From Tetrahymena elliotti 4EA (Eukaryota > Ciliophora > Oligohymenophorea > Hymenostomatida > Tetrahymenidae), in assembly GCA_000231825.2 (NCBI GenBank), contig JH720373.1, positions 172,285 to 236,284 on the forward strand: DNA of 64,000 nt. Direction: 5' to 3'. A program made the position numbers and the translations under genes. Below the pieces are notes generated by a model that did not search any database, had not been told where the DNA came from, and saw nothing but the letters and a program-made list of their open reading frames with translations. Within the stretch, counting starts at the first letter, position 1; each line of letters begins with the position of its first letter. This document shows positions 10,928 through 22,899 of this stretch, in pieces.

Positions 10928-13900
10928 TCAAATATTGTAGCCCATTGAGCGATAGTACATCAAAAACATTTACAGTTTTTCTTATTTATAGTTGCTGTAA
11001 ATTTGCAAAGATTCATAATTGGGAGTCATTTGAATAGAATTGTATTATTGAATGCTAAAGAAATCTTCATTGTTGACAAATAAACCTTATTCTACTATTA
11101 ATAAACAGTCTTGCAATTATATGATATGTCTCAGAAGTTCCATTTGAGCTTCTTTCATTTATTTGCTTAAAGCTTCTTACAAAGAAATAATGTGGAAATG
11201 AAGATGGACATATAAATTAGCTGAATAATTAGGTGTTTCTTCAATTGGAACATGCTTCTTTAATTCATTTGAAACTTGTGGATTTAATCTTTGAAGTCTT
11301 TTTATTGTAATTTTTTGAAGGGAAGTAACAGAATTTAAAATCATTTCATTCTATCTTCTAAGTTTCTCCATAAATTTGGCATACTCAGGTGATAAACAGA
11401 ATTCTTCCCAGCGCTCTAATGATTCATCGACCTTAACATAAGCATCTAGCTACTCCTCTAATTCTTTTCTGACTAAGTACAGTTTTTTCAAAATAAAAAA
11501 GCTGACTACAACCCAAAAGTTACTTTTTGCCTATAAGACCTGAAAATTTAAAATTATTTAATATAAATTTTATTTGTTAATGTTTGTTTACATCCTCTGC
11601 CCTTTCTACTGTCTCAGCCAATACATTATATTTAACTAACTCCTCTTGTAATATTTTAACATTTCTGTCATATATTTGTTTATCATTTATGAGATTTCTG
11701 AATTCATCCTACTAGCTATCATTTTCCCCTCTTAAGCGAGAAACTTACATAATTGGTTCTTGATAATTTTAATTTATCTAAGGCTTTTATTCATTCTACT
11801 AATTACCTATTGATTATTTTTAATTTTTTAAATTATTGTAAAATATATTAAATAATTAGATAATACTTTAATTGTTCACAGCTTGATTTGGATTCGCTTA
11901 AGCAGGAATTTTTTTGGAAACATCCATTTATTCAACAACATTTTATTGTTGTTAAGGAAGTTTATTTTAATTAATCATAGATAACTTTAGATTTTCTTTT
12001 AGTATCTGTTATTCAATTAATTCATTTTTCTTCTATTCTTCAACATTTTTTTGCACTTCTTCGACTTTTTTGGTTGGAGGAGTAATATTTTATTTTAGGC
12101 TATTTTTCTTTTGTCTTGATATAAAATCTATTTTTTATTTTTTCTTCTGTAAAAATACAGATTAATTATGATCTTGTACAGTATTTCCCATGTCTTGAAT
12201 AAGATTAAAATCATCTATATCATCATCAACACCAATTAACTATGTTTGTTATTTCTGCTATTCATTTTGGTTTCTGACAAAAGACCAATCCTAAGACTAA
12301 TTTGTAGAAATAGAATTCAAAGAAGTAGAATCTTAGTATTATACTTAACTATTTTTAAAATTAGTTTGTGGCTATTACTAATTCTACTAAGTCTATTGCT
12401 AATTAACCTAAGGATATTACAATTACTTATTTTAATCAAAATTTTAATTATTCTAATTCAATTAATAATTTTATTATTAAAACTAGTTTTGTTATTTAAT
12501 CTAATTTTGCTGCTATTGATTCTAAATCTAATTTTTATCCTATTACATTTACTGACTATAATTGTTATTATTCTAGTTAAGATTTTAGGGATACTTTTAG
12601 GATGCATTGATATTAGTGTTATTTACGTTTATTGCAGGATATCTATTTTGTTAGTTTTAATTATTCTATTATTAAGCAGCTGCTTATGGTTATTATTGAT
12701 ATTAATTTTATTGCATTCCTTGCATGTTGTAATTATTCTACTAAACGCTATTATTCATATTTTGTTATGGATTTTACTAATATTGCTAATATTTGTTTTG
12801 TTATTACTAATCGTACTATTAATTATTTTGCAATTAATTTCTATTGTTGTTTAAATTTGTTGCAAATTAAGGGTACCTTTGTTAAGAAGAATTGATGTCG
12901 TCACTTTATGGAGCATTTTAATTAGCAGATGCCAAATTTTGTTTTTGCATTTGAGGATATTTTTGATCATTCTGATTATAATTTTACTAATTTTATGTGT
13001 TGTTTTATTAGGTTTGATTTGACTATTACTGAGGGTTTCTTTATGAAGATATTATTGATTACCTTAAAATACTTTCATTTGCTGTAATTAAAAATTAATC
13101 GAAATTAGCTGCAAGACAATCACCATTATAATTATCTTACCCTGGCATCATATGATCAATAGGTTACTTAAATTAAGCTGATTAATTAAACATGGGTGAA
13201 GCAGCTAAAGTGGGATATTTTACCATTTATTTTTAATTATCTTAATTTGATAATGTTTATTTAGAAGTATTTAATGAATCTCCACAATTGATCGAAGTCA
13301 ATGTTGGATATTGCTACTAAATTGAATTCTAACCTTTTATTACTGGGTATTGTTGCTACTAAGTTTGTTTAAAAGCATTTTAATCTTAAAGGTTAGTGTT
13401 AAAACCTTAGAGGTTAGTATTTAAAGCTAATTGAGGATACCTTTCAGCTAAACTAACTGAAGAAGGGCTTAAATAGGTAGACAATTACAAATTCCAATCT
13501 TGCTTTTATTTTTAGTTTAAAATATAATTCTTGATGCAATCGTGACTTAGTATTTATCCCCAGCTTATTCTTTTAGCTGGATCTATTTGTAATAATGCAT
13601 ATAATAGCTATGCCATTTAACCTGTAATAATTCTGCTTGGAGGTATAATTAATTATCCTAGTTAAAAAGCTGGCTCATTCTAAAATAGCATTTAGAATAA
13701 AATAATTCCTAAACTCCAACTATCTGATTTTTCATAAGTATATGATTTTCTATCCTTTTACGTCTCTGGTGCTTCATTAACACGATATTCAAGAGTGCTA
13801 TTTTTTTAATAGAATAATGTTTTGAATAAACCAAAATCGTCTACTCTAATTGTATCTTCCTCTCCTATCAAAATATTATTCAAAGTGATATCTCTGTATT

Positions 13901-14451
13901 TAACCTGTTTTTAAAAAACAATTTGTTTGCAATAAAACGCAAAACTTCAAATTCAATAAAGCATTTCAATTATTTTTTTTATTCTAAATTAATTTCTAAA
14001 GCCATTTTAAGTTTTGTTGAATTGATTTTGTTATAAACAAATACAAAGTGTTTACTTTCATATAATATGATTCACAATATCCAAAATAAATCTAAATAAA
14101 ATAGTTGATGCATTCTTTTTCTTAAATCATCTTTTTGTAATTCAAATAGCTTTTGAGAGTTTCATATTTATTATTCTAGTAAATCAAGTAAATGTTGTTC
14201 TAGGTATATGCGACGTCTATAAGAAGCATTACATTTTTAGCATTCTTTTTATATAATTGCTCATGAGCAATAATTTCATCATTTAACTATTTCCCAATCA
14301 GTGAACCAACGGGCGCTTTCTTATTGCTAATAGTTTTTACATATACATCTTTGCCATTCTTTCTATTGTATCCGTAGTAATTTTCTGTTAAAATCTAGTC
14401 TTCCTTCTTCGAATAAATGTCGTAGTCTTTAATTGATCTAATTATGTTCAT
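10928..14451 (-). CDS. atypical protein kinase with long Q/N-rich tail
   Basis: Exons 14451-14056, 13904-11592 and 11539-10928 (introns 13905-14055 and 11540-11591) give about 1106 residues; an alternative acceptor at 11531 keeps frame and removes three. The N-terminal 290 residues are a kinase fold: Lys39 in VYVKTI, a helix-C-like DEIIAHEQ, a catalytic loop YRDITLNNILI with Asp137 (His of HRD is Tyr), intact DFG at 155-157, APE at 177-179, and SDSWSLGIILF. The glycine loop is absent (ENYYGYNRKNG). About 500 Gln/Asn-dominated residues follow, then a charged region and a helical C-terminus. Intron 1 falls inside the catalytic loop, and splicing restores the exact kinase spacing. Kinase plus disordered linker plus helical tail recalls Atg1/ULK, but that identity is not supported by motifs. 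The last intron is the least certain point. Confidence 0.8.
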
Positions 14452-14941
14452 TTTCAACTCTCTTTTTTTATTTCTTGTCTTTATTAGAATATCTTTTTAT
14501 TCAATACTGTTGTGTTTGTTTATTTACTTTAAAAAATTATCAAACAAACAAAATTATTAATAATAAATTCCCATAAGAAAGGTAATAATCAAATCAAAAA
14601 ACCTCAGTCCTATTTCGATCAGAAAATATTAATGAATGACTTCATATTTAATCATTAGATATCTTTCATTTTTTATTTAATTAATTAGTTAATTAATTTG
14701 ATTTTTGTTAATAACTATTCTATTCGCTTTGTTATTCATTCATTTACTGAAATTTACTTTCAATTTTTATTAATTATTTTACAAGAAATAGTGAATCTTT
14801 TTCGCTAGCTAGCTAGCTAGCAAACTAGTCAGATAAGATTTTTGATAATTGATTTTTTATTTTAAATCTATCAAAAAAAGTGATGATTATTAATTAATAA
14901 TTTCAAAAAAAAGATTTGTTCTACTTTCTCAATATAAATAA
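14452..14941. other. intergenic between divergent genes
   Basis: Short AT-rich spacer between the divergent kinase and zinc-finger genes, so it should hold both promoters. A (CTAG)4 tract lies at 14805-14820. Nothing else is recognisable. Confidence 0.5.
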
Positions 14942-16231
14942 ATGGAAAAAGGGATTTATTGTTTAATTCATAAAAACAAATTGATTGATGCAGTATGTCT
15001 TGAAAAAGAATGTACTGAAAACTCATTGATGTGCTATCATTGTAGAATTGGTCATTAAGACCACATTTACTCCTGCATTCACTTGTAGGATTTGATTGAA
15101 AATATAGAGAGTAGATTTAATCTTTCTGTTGTGAGCAATTAGTTCAACTTTCAACTAAATAAACTAAAATTTCTAAAGGAAGAATTCTAGCAAAGCATGA
15201 AGAATTAAAAATAAAAAATAATTTAATTGATTGATAAATCAATTAGAGAGTTCAATTTATCAATTGATGCTAAGATTCAAAACATTTAAGTTATCTATCA
15301 TTAAAACGTCTAGTTCATGTAGAAGTTCAGAAATTTGAGTATGCAAAACTCAAAAGAAAATATGAACGTCTTAACACAGATCAAGAGTCAATTTAAAATT
15401 GCTAAGGATATAGAAAAATAGAATGTCTAATTTCTAAGCAGTATGTTTCCTAATAAAAATTAGATTGAAATTATTCATGAAGAATTGATTAACTCAGAAT
15501 TTTAGTAGGCTTAGTAGTATTATAAATAGATAGCAGATGATGTTATCTAGTATTTAAATAATTTTGAAACATTATGGACAAATCAAACTAAAAACACAAG
15601 CTTATTATCTCAAATTTGCTTTTCCTAAATGAGCATTCAAAATTAGATGAGCCATAACAAGGATTTTAATTTAAGATTTGAAAAGGTTAATACCAAATAA
15701 GATCAATCGTTAAGCAGGAATTCTCAACATATTCAAAATCTCATCTACTATGATGAATAAAAATAAATAGACTCAAACATCTAAAATAATTACAATAATA
15801 ACAGATATTATGAAATTAAAGCTGAGAATAATGACTAAGTCATTTAAACAAATAAAGTTATAAAATATGAATAATCTCCTTAAATATCAAAGCCATAACC
15901 ATAACCACTATTTGGTACATTCTAATAAAGCCTTCCATTTCCTTAAATAAATAGTATAGAATTAAAGGATAATTGTAAATAAGAAAAAATTACAAATTCT
16001 TAATAGAGTAATGGTTAAGCTTTACAATCTAATGTCAGAAATTTAGAAGCTGCTATTAAGCAATATACATTTAGCTCTGAATAAAAAATTAATACAGCAT
16101 CATCAGAAAATAAAACAGATAAAAATACCACTATTTTTCAATCTACCACTATAAATAAATCTAGCCAAAGGTATTCAGAAGTTTGCCAACCAGAAAATTT
16201 CTAGCAGCCATAAGATTTAAAATAAGAATGA
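14942..16231 (+). CDS. B-box-like zinc-finger, coiled-coil protein
   Basis: Single exon, 429 residues. The N-terminus has ordered metal ligands Cys7, His10, Cys19, Cys24, Cys31, Cys34, His38 and His41, i.e. C-x2-H-x8-C-x4-C-x6-C-x2-C-x3-H-x2-H, the B-box pattern, ending in the segment CYHCRIGHQDHI. Residues about 55-215 are rich in Gln, Lys, Leu and Ile with no Pro, consistent with coiled coil. The rest is polar, Gln/Ser/Asn-rich, presumably disordered. B-box plus coiled coil without a RING is common among ciliate proteins; by family knowledge the B-box mediates protein contacts, and no ubiquitin-ligase role can be claimed. The start is the first ATG of the frame and places the zinc ligands immediately. 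Confidence 0.85.
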
Positions 16232-17216
16232 GTCAGTTTGAAATCGCTTTAATAGCATGAATATAAAACAAAAAAATATAAAAAAAGAGAAATATTACTT
16301 CTCTAAAACTAATTATTATTTTCTTTAAATGTTTTCATTAATTATATTATTTATCATTTCATATTCTGTGAAAAATGTTGTTTCTAAAATAAACTTTTGT
16401 GTTGATTTCTTTTAAGTTAAAATAGTCTGCTCATTAAACAAATTTTTCTTTAAAAAAAATTAATAACTTCTAAATTTGAAGAAAGAACCCCATCAATGAT
16501 AATTTATGTATCTACATTTATGTTGAAAAACCTTAGGGTTAAGAGCGACATCTATTTAGAATTTTCTTTTAAATTATAAAAAATATGCATTTAACTTTAG
16601 AATATTTCTTATAAATTTATCATCTAAGATTGCATCAAAATATGTTTTGAAAAATTCCTTTTTATATATTTTTTAATTATACTTAGAGAAATAATAAATA
16701 CATAAACAGTCAACAAAGAAGAGGATGCATTTTTTTGAATAATCTAAAAAAATATTAGAGCTAAAGCTGATATATCCATTTTAAAGACAAAATTGATGAT
16801 TTGTTTAGGTTCCTCCACACAATCAATTATCTATTTTTTGTATTTGTAAATTGATATTTTTAATTTGAATAAATTAATTTTTGTATTTGATTGAGGATTT
16901 TATTGATGAATTTTTAAAGAATTTTAGAATTAAGATAATGAAGAAAAAAAATTTTTTTAAAGATGAAATTGATTTGATAAAATAAATTATTTATAGAACA
17001 TAAATTAAGAAAAAATAATAGTAGATGGATATACTGTATTTTTAAATAAAAATAGATTAATTTAATAGATTTTGAAATGTTGTTTGAATTGCATTTTTTA
17101 TTTATTTTTGATAGAGAGAAAGATAGATTGATAGTTGATTAGTTTCCTATTCTTAGATATAATGAAACTAAAAAACATCTAAAACGCTCTGTTTTTGATT
17201 AAATTTGAAAATTTTA
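16232..17216. other. intergenic between convergent genes
   Basis: About 985 bases of AT-rich sequence with no protein-like frame and no RNA gene seen. It contains the 3' flanks of the zinc-finger and ABC transporter genes. Confidence 0.55.
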
Positions 17217-20200
17217 TCAGACTAAGTAGGATTTGGATTTAGTTATTTTTAAGAACACTTCTTCTAAGGTTGAATGAGAAAGACCCCAGTCCTTAACATA
17301 TTTCTTGAAATTAATAGATCTTTGATCCATAACTTCAATTTAATTTCCATCTGATTCCATTATTTTAAAGAAATTTCCTAGTTCATTTAAGTTAAGAACA
17401 GGAACACAAGCTACAATACTACCTCCACTGCTATCCTATATTTTACAGGAAGGAAGAAGTTTTTTAAGTTCGATACGTGCATAATCAACATATTATGGTT
17501 CTGTAACTACACTTAATCTATAGCCATCACTATAGTGATTTTTCAAATATAATGAAGTGCCTATAAAATTATTAATTATTTAAGTAAATAAAAAAAGTCT
17601 AATTTACCTATGCATTTAAGTTATCCTCCAGCAACGACTAAAATTCTATCTGAAAGAGCTTCAGCTTCTTCCATAGCATGAGTTGTTAGTACAATAGCTT
17701 TATCTCTTTTTAAATTCTTAACCATCTCCCATATTTCTCTTCTTGTCTTAGGATCCATACCTGTAGTAGGCTCATCCATAAATATAATTTTAGGATTACC
17801 TAAATAATTAATTAATTTAAGATTTTCATTTTAATTTTAAAAATGTAAAGAATATTTTACCAATAGCAGAAATAGCAAGTGAAACTCTTCTTTTCATACC
17901 ACCAGAGTAGGTACCAACTGAAGCTTTCTTTACATGGAAAAGTCCAACTTCTTAAAGTCTTGTGTTAATTTCTTTAGGAATCATTCCTACAGGGATTCCT
18001 TTAAGCATACAGTACATTTGCAAGTGCTCTTCTGCAGTAAGCTCATCCCATAATATGTCAAATTAAGGACATACACCCATAATACTTTAAATTTCAGCCA
18101 TTTCAGTATTAATATCAAATCCAAGCATATTTGCAGTTCCTGTAGAAGCAGATAATAAACCAGTTAATATATTAATCATAGTACTCTTTCCTGCTCCATT
18201 ATGACCTAAAATAGCAATTAATTCACCTCCATCAACCTTAATATTTCCAAATTAAATTTAAATTAAAATTTAAACAAATAAATCATTTTTCTTTACCTCA
18301 AAATAAACATCTTTTAATGCAACTTTATCTTTGCTTGACTTTATTCCAAAAGGATATTTGTGGAAGGTTTTACCCAATCCAATAACTCGCATTCCTTTGA
18401 CCTCTAAATAAATAATATTAAAAAAATTAATTGAATTGCTTTGTATATTTGTATGAATATTTTTTACCTGCTCCTCCTTTATCATTACTTTAGACTCTTG
18501 ATCTTTCTCTACTTACAGTATTATAAAGATTCATATCACTATAATTATATTCTTTTTATTGTTATCTCAATTCAAAAGAAGTTTTTCTAAGTTAAAGCTT
18601 TTCCTCTTGCTTTTTCTTTAATCCTAAAATTTTATACCAATACTCAAAACTCAAGAAGAACAAGGGAGACTCCTAAGTACCTCTATTCTATTAAAATGTT
18701 AAAAACATTGAAATAAGCATTTAATAATAATGATAATAACATTTTACATTTGGGAAAACTATGTCGCAATACATAGCTAGCAAGAAGTAAAATGTAGAAA
18801 CTAGATTTAAATGAATAAAACTTTCAAATGTAGTTGGACATTCATAAAAAGACTCCTTAGGAATAGTAAACTTACCCTTAATAGGTTCAAAAAGATCAGA
18901 ATAGTTATATCCAACTCCATCAATCCATCTATATGATATTAAAATAATTTTTAAATATAAGACCAAAATATAATTTTTAAACCTGCTATCAGCAACTGAG
19001 TAATGTTTTCCACTCTTAAAAGCTATATCACCATACATTTTAGAATAGTGAAATGCTGGATAGAGACTAAATACTCTCTTAACTGCTGAGACGAAGAATT
19101 CAGCATCTAGTCTATGCAAATAATATATAAAAAATCCACTTGTTAAGAAAAATTCCATAACCAAAGCCATCAAAAGAAAACCATAAGCAAATGTATACCT
19201 AATTATTTCATAAATCATTTATTAACAAATTAATTGCTAAATAAACCAAATTAAATAAAATAAAATAAAGCTCAAAAATGTATTTTAAAAATGCCATTTA
19301 TAGTTAAAAATTATGCTGATATTATTATTGAATTATTTACCCATTAGAAGTATCACTGCAGATATTTGTAATCAAAAATCCAATAAAAGTAACACTCATC
19401 CCGAAAGCAACTAAAAAGCTAAATAGTATGATTAAGGGTGTTTTAACAAAAATATCAAATCCAAAGAATCTTCCACAAACAATTTGAATAAAAGATGTTG
19501 CTGAATTAACGACCAACGCTGTTATAATCCAACTTACCCAATAACTAAAATTTGTCATACCCATAACCGTGATACCTTTTATGCATTAAGATAAAAATTA
19601 GATTATCTGAATAAATAAGTTTAGATCTTTTGAAAAATAGATTGATTAAAACCAATAAAAATCTTTTATAATAATTGATTGAGAAGCTAATTTAGATAAA
19701 TTTAATATTTTTGATCAATTATTTTTCGAAAATTTTGAGTTAGATATGCTAATAAATAGATAAATATTCATTAAATACCTTGTCTTAATTTTTTCTATTT
19801 TTCTCTTAAGATTTCATTAATTGTCGTTATAAAATTAATCATGATAGGTACGAAGAAGTAAAAGGCACCATTGCTTGTCACGACATCATAGCCAGTAGTG
19901 AATCTAGATTTTTTAAAGATTTTTATAGATTTTTTTAAGATTTTTAAAATTTTGAACAAAACTTTAATTATACCTGCTGGGAGAGATAGGGTAATCTTGC
20001 TAAACTATTTAAACTTTTTGGTTGAGTGTATCTTTTGTTAACTTAAGCTTTCGCTATTCTGGCATCTTAGAAAAATAATCAATAATTCCATTGTCTAAAT
20101 TAATTTTTAGCCTAGTTAAAAACCAATCCTTATGAGTGTTTTATCCTATGCTACCTTGCAAATAAGGAGAGCGGAAGAAAAGTGTCCAATTATAGAAAAT

Positions 20201-20839
20201 GTTGTAAAAAATAAATCTTTTATTTTCCCCAAAATCTTCATAACCTTTTACATCTGAAACTTTATTGCATGGGAAGGATAAGTCTCCTGTGATTGAATAA
20301 TTTGATGTACAAAAAACTATTCCTACTTGTGTACGATTAGGATATGCTTTAATGAAATTGCTAAAATCTTAAGGTGCTGTAATATTCAATTACAGAATAT
20401 CATTTTTTCTATCTAAATCATTTTCTAGAGCTAGGTAATCTAGAGTGTGATCAATCCATTATTCCCTTTCACCTACTATTCCATAAGCTATTGTAATACA
20501 GTCTTCTTTCTATCCTATGCCTTAAATACATTTTGGAATCCTTCCTACAGTCTCAATTTCATTCTCAATCATAGTAATTTTTGTTAAGTTATTTGCTAAA
20601 GTCTACCAAACTGTAAGTAGAACACAAACTATGAGAGGAGAACTTAATTGAAACAGAGTTGTTTTTTAATTCTTTTTCATGATTAAGAAATTCTTTTGCA
20701 CCATCAGCTTAATATGTATAAGAGCCTTTGCAAGTAATGATTTCTTATTCAATCTCATTTCTTTATGCAAAAGAGTGCGTTCTTCATCGATTTGAACAAC
20801 CTCTGCTATTCTCTAATTCTAAACTTCAAATCTTTTCAT
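17217..20839 (-). CDS. ABCA-type half-size ABC transporter
   Basis: Nine exons: 20839-19974, 19903-19779, 19575-19341, 19198-18983, 18928-18468, 18403-18297, 18236-17861, 17799-17608 and 17560-17217; 973 residues, all phases closing. A first membrane span lies near residues 65-85. A large polar loop with Cys and N-glycosylation-like sites follows, then a membrane domain led by the ABCA-like MGMTNFSYWVSW. The nucleotide-binding domain has Walker A GHNGAGKST (681-689), signature YSGGMKRR (Tyr replaces Leu of LSGGMKRR), Walker B IIFMDEPTTGMDP (from 800) and the H-loop LTTHAMEEAE. The C-terminus (LSHSTLEEVFLKI) is typical of ABCA. Excluding intron 18237-18296 restores the family spacing before Walker A. 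One membrane domain and one ATPase imply a dimer. The family moves lipids; the substrate here is unknown. Confidence 0.92.
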
Positions 20840-22899
20840 GCAATCCCGTTGACCTATTAAAACTTTCTAAAACTATTAAAGAGGGACTAAATAGAATGAT
20901 TTTTCTAATACTTCTTTTTCTTGTTAATTGCAGATTAAAAAAAAATCTTTTTTATAATTTATTTTGATAATTGAGAATAATAAATAGTTAATTAAATAGT
21001 TTTTAGAAAAAGTGATTTTTATTTCAATTTTTAATATAATTTCTTATCATATTTGATGGTGATAAAACAAATTATTCATTCCAAATGTTTATATTTAGAC
21101 AAGTATTGATACGTATCTAAAAAACTTAAGAATTTTAGCTACTAATAGTAAGTAATTAAATATAGTACAGAATTTTCATCTTATTTAATCAGGCATTAAA
21201 TTTTGCACCCAAACAAACAAATATCAATTATTTTTGATGATCCTAATAGAGATCAAAAATAAGCCAATATAAATCAGCATATCCAACTCTTATTCATAAT
21301 TTTGTCTGCATACATCCTTCAAATTCAAAAATCTACAATTATTAAACAAAAAAAAACAAAATAATAAAAGTTTTTCTTGATTTTTTATATTTAATCCTAC
21401 ATTCATTTTCATAAAGATTTAGCTATTTATTTTTATTTTTAATCATACATTCATTTTCATAAAGATTTAGCTATTTATTTTTAATAAAATGATATTTCAA
21501 AAATGAATTATTTTTTCTTAAAAAAACATAAAAAATTCAAAAGAACAAAAATCTAAATAAGAAAATTTAAAAATATAAGTGAGAAATATTTTAAAAGCAG
21601 TTATTTTAATTGTAAAAAAAGTATTTAAATTCAATAACTTACATTTGCAAATTTAAGAAGAATTAAATACTTGATCTAATTTTACTAGCTTACATAATCT
21701 CAAAAATCAAGTTTTCCTTTTAATGTAATTTCAATATTAAAAAGCACCCTTTATAGCTTTTTAAGGAAATTTATTGATAAATTTAATTAAATAGTGATTT
21801 TTATTTTGTCTCATGAAATTTCATTATTCTTTTACAAGCTTTAGTATTTCAAATTCACATGAAATCTTCTTACAAAAATTTTAGAAGAAAATATTTCATT
21901 TTTAAAACTAAATGATGAAATTGAAAAATAGGTCTTAGCAATTTATTATGTTAAAAAGTAAGTAAAAAGAGTTTGTTGTTTGAATGATTATAAAATTTAA
22001 ATCAATTAAAATATTAAAAAGAGATATTTGTTCATAATCAAATAAGGTAAGGTGAAAAAAGATAATTGATTTTTAAAAAAATTTAATGAATATTTTCATG
22101 TAAAATTTTAATTCCGTTCGATCTCTTCAAATTTCACAATAAATTTTCATTATCAATCTTAGAAAATTGCAAACTAACAAAAATCTTAATCTGATTTATC
22201 ATTTTGTCATATTTTTTGTTAAGGTATTCAGTTAGATAAAATATAAATTATACTGACAAATAAGAATTGTCTTCACCTATTTAAATAAATTATTCAGTTA
22301 ATTTATCTTTTAATACAATAGAAAAAAATTAAGATTATCTCCATAATAATAAGCTATCAAATATTTAAACAAAAAATATTGGTAAAGAATTAATTATTTA
22401 TCTATTTATTAACCATAAAAAGCTCAAAAAAAAAAATTACTTTTTAAAATTTTAAAATAAAAAAATTGCTAGTTTACCATTGAATTCTTTTTAAATATGT
22501 TGATAAATATTGTGATAAAATCAGCGCTTACTTTATTACTTATTTTAATAACTTTTTATAATCAACTAATTTATAAATTTGCAAATAGTATAGAATATTT
22601 CTTATAAGGAAGACTTAATTCATTGCTCTTCTTGAAAATTTAATCTTTTAATCATATGTTAATCTAACTATAATAGTGTTTGTTTTAGAGAAATAAATGT
22701 AACCAAAATAAATATCAATAAATTAAATGGTAAATATTAATTAGTAAACCTTTTTATTTATGATTTCAAGAATTCTTTCCCTTACTTAATGAATAAAATC
22801 AATTAGCCAAACAAATTTTGATAAATTTTTAGTAATTAAAAAAAGTAGTAATACTTCTTCTTCTCCTTAATTTGATATAAAAGTTGATCTAATTAAAAC
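20840..22899. other. intergenic between divergent genes
   Basis: About 2 kb of AT-rich DNA between the ABC transporter and the cyclic-nucleotide-binding gene. No protein-like frame is seen on either strand. The one clear structure is a 48-bp tandem duplication, listed separately. Both promoters must lie here. Confidence 0.55.
21391..21486. repeat. 48-bp tandem duplication
   Basis: Two adjacent near-identical units share ACATTCATTTTCATAAAG followed by ATTTAGCTATTTATTTTTA, with period 48 (21401 against 21449). Only one or two positions differ, so the duplication is recent. Confidence 0.85.

Noticed and set aside
12246..12854. 202-codon plus-strand ORF made mostly of Leu and Ile
   Set aside because: It is the exact antisense of the Gln/Asn-rich part of the minus-strand kinase; CAA, TAA and AAT codons read backwards give Leu/Ile/Val.
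13192..13432. Plus frame starting MGEAAKVGYF
   Set aside because: Lies antisense to the continuous minus-strand kinase exon 13904-11592, whose frame has domain support.
18270..18485. Short minus ORF as a separate gene
   Set aside because: It spans exon 6 of the ABCA gene plus parts of two introns; the true frame is obtained after splicing.
20728..20967. 79-codon plus ORF
   Set aside because: Antisense to the first exon of the ABCA transporter.
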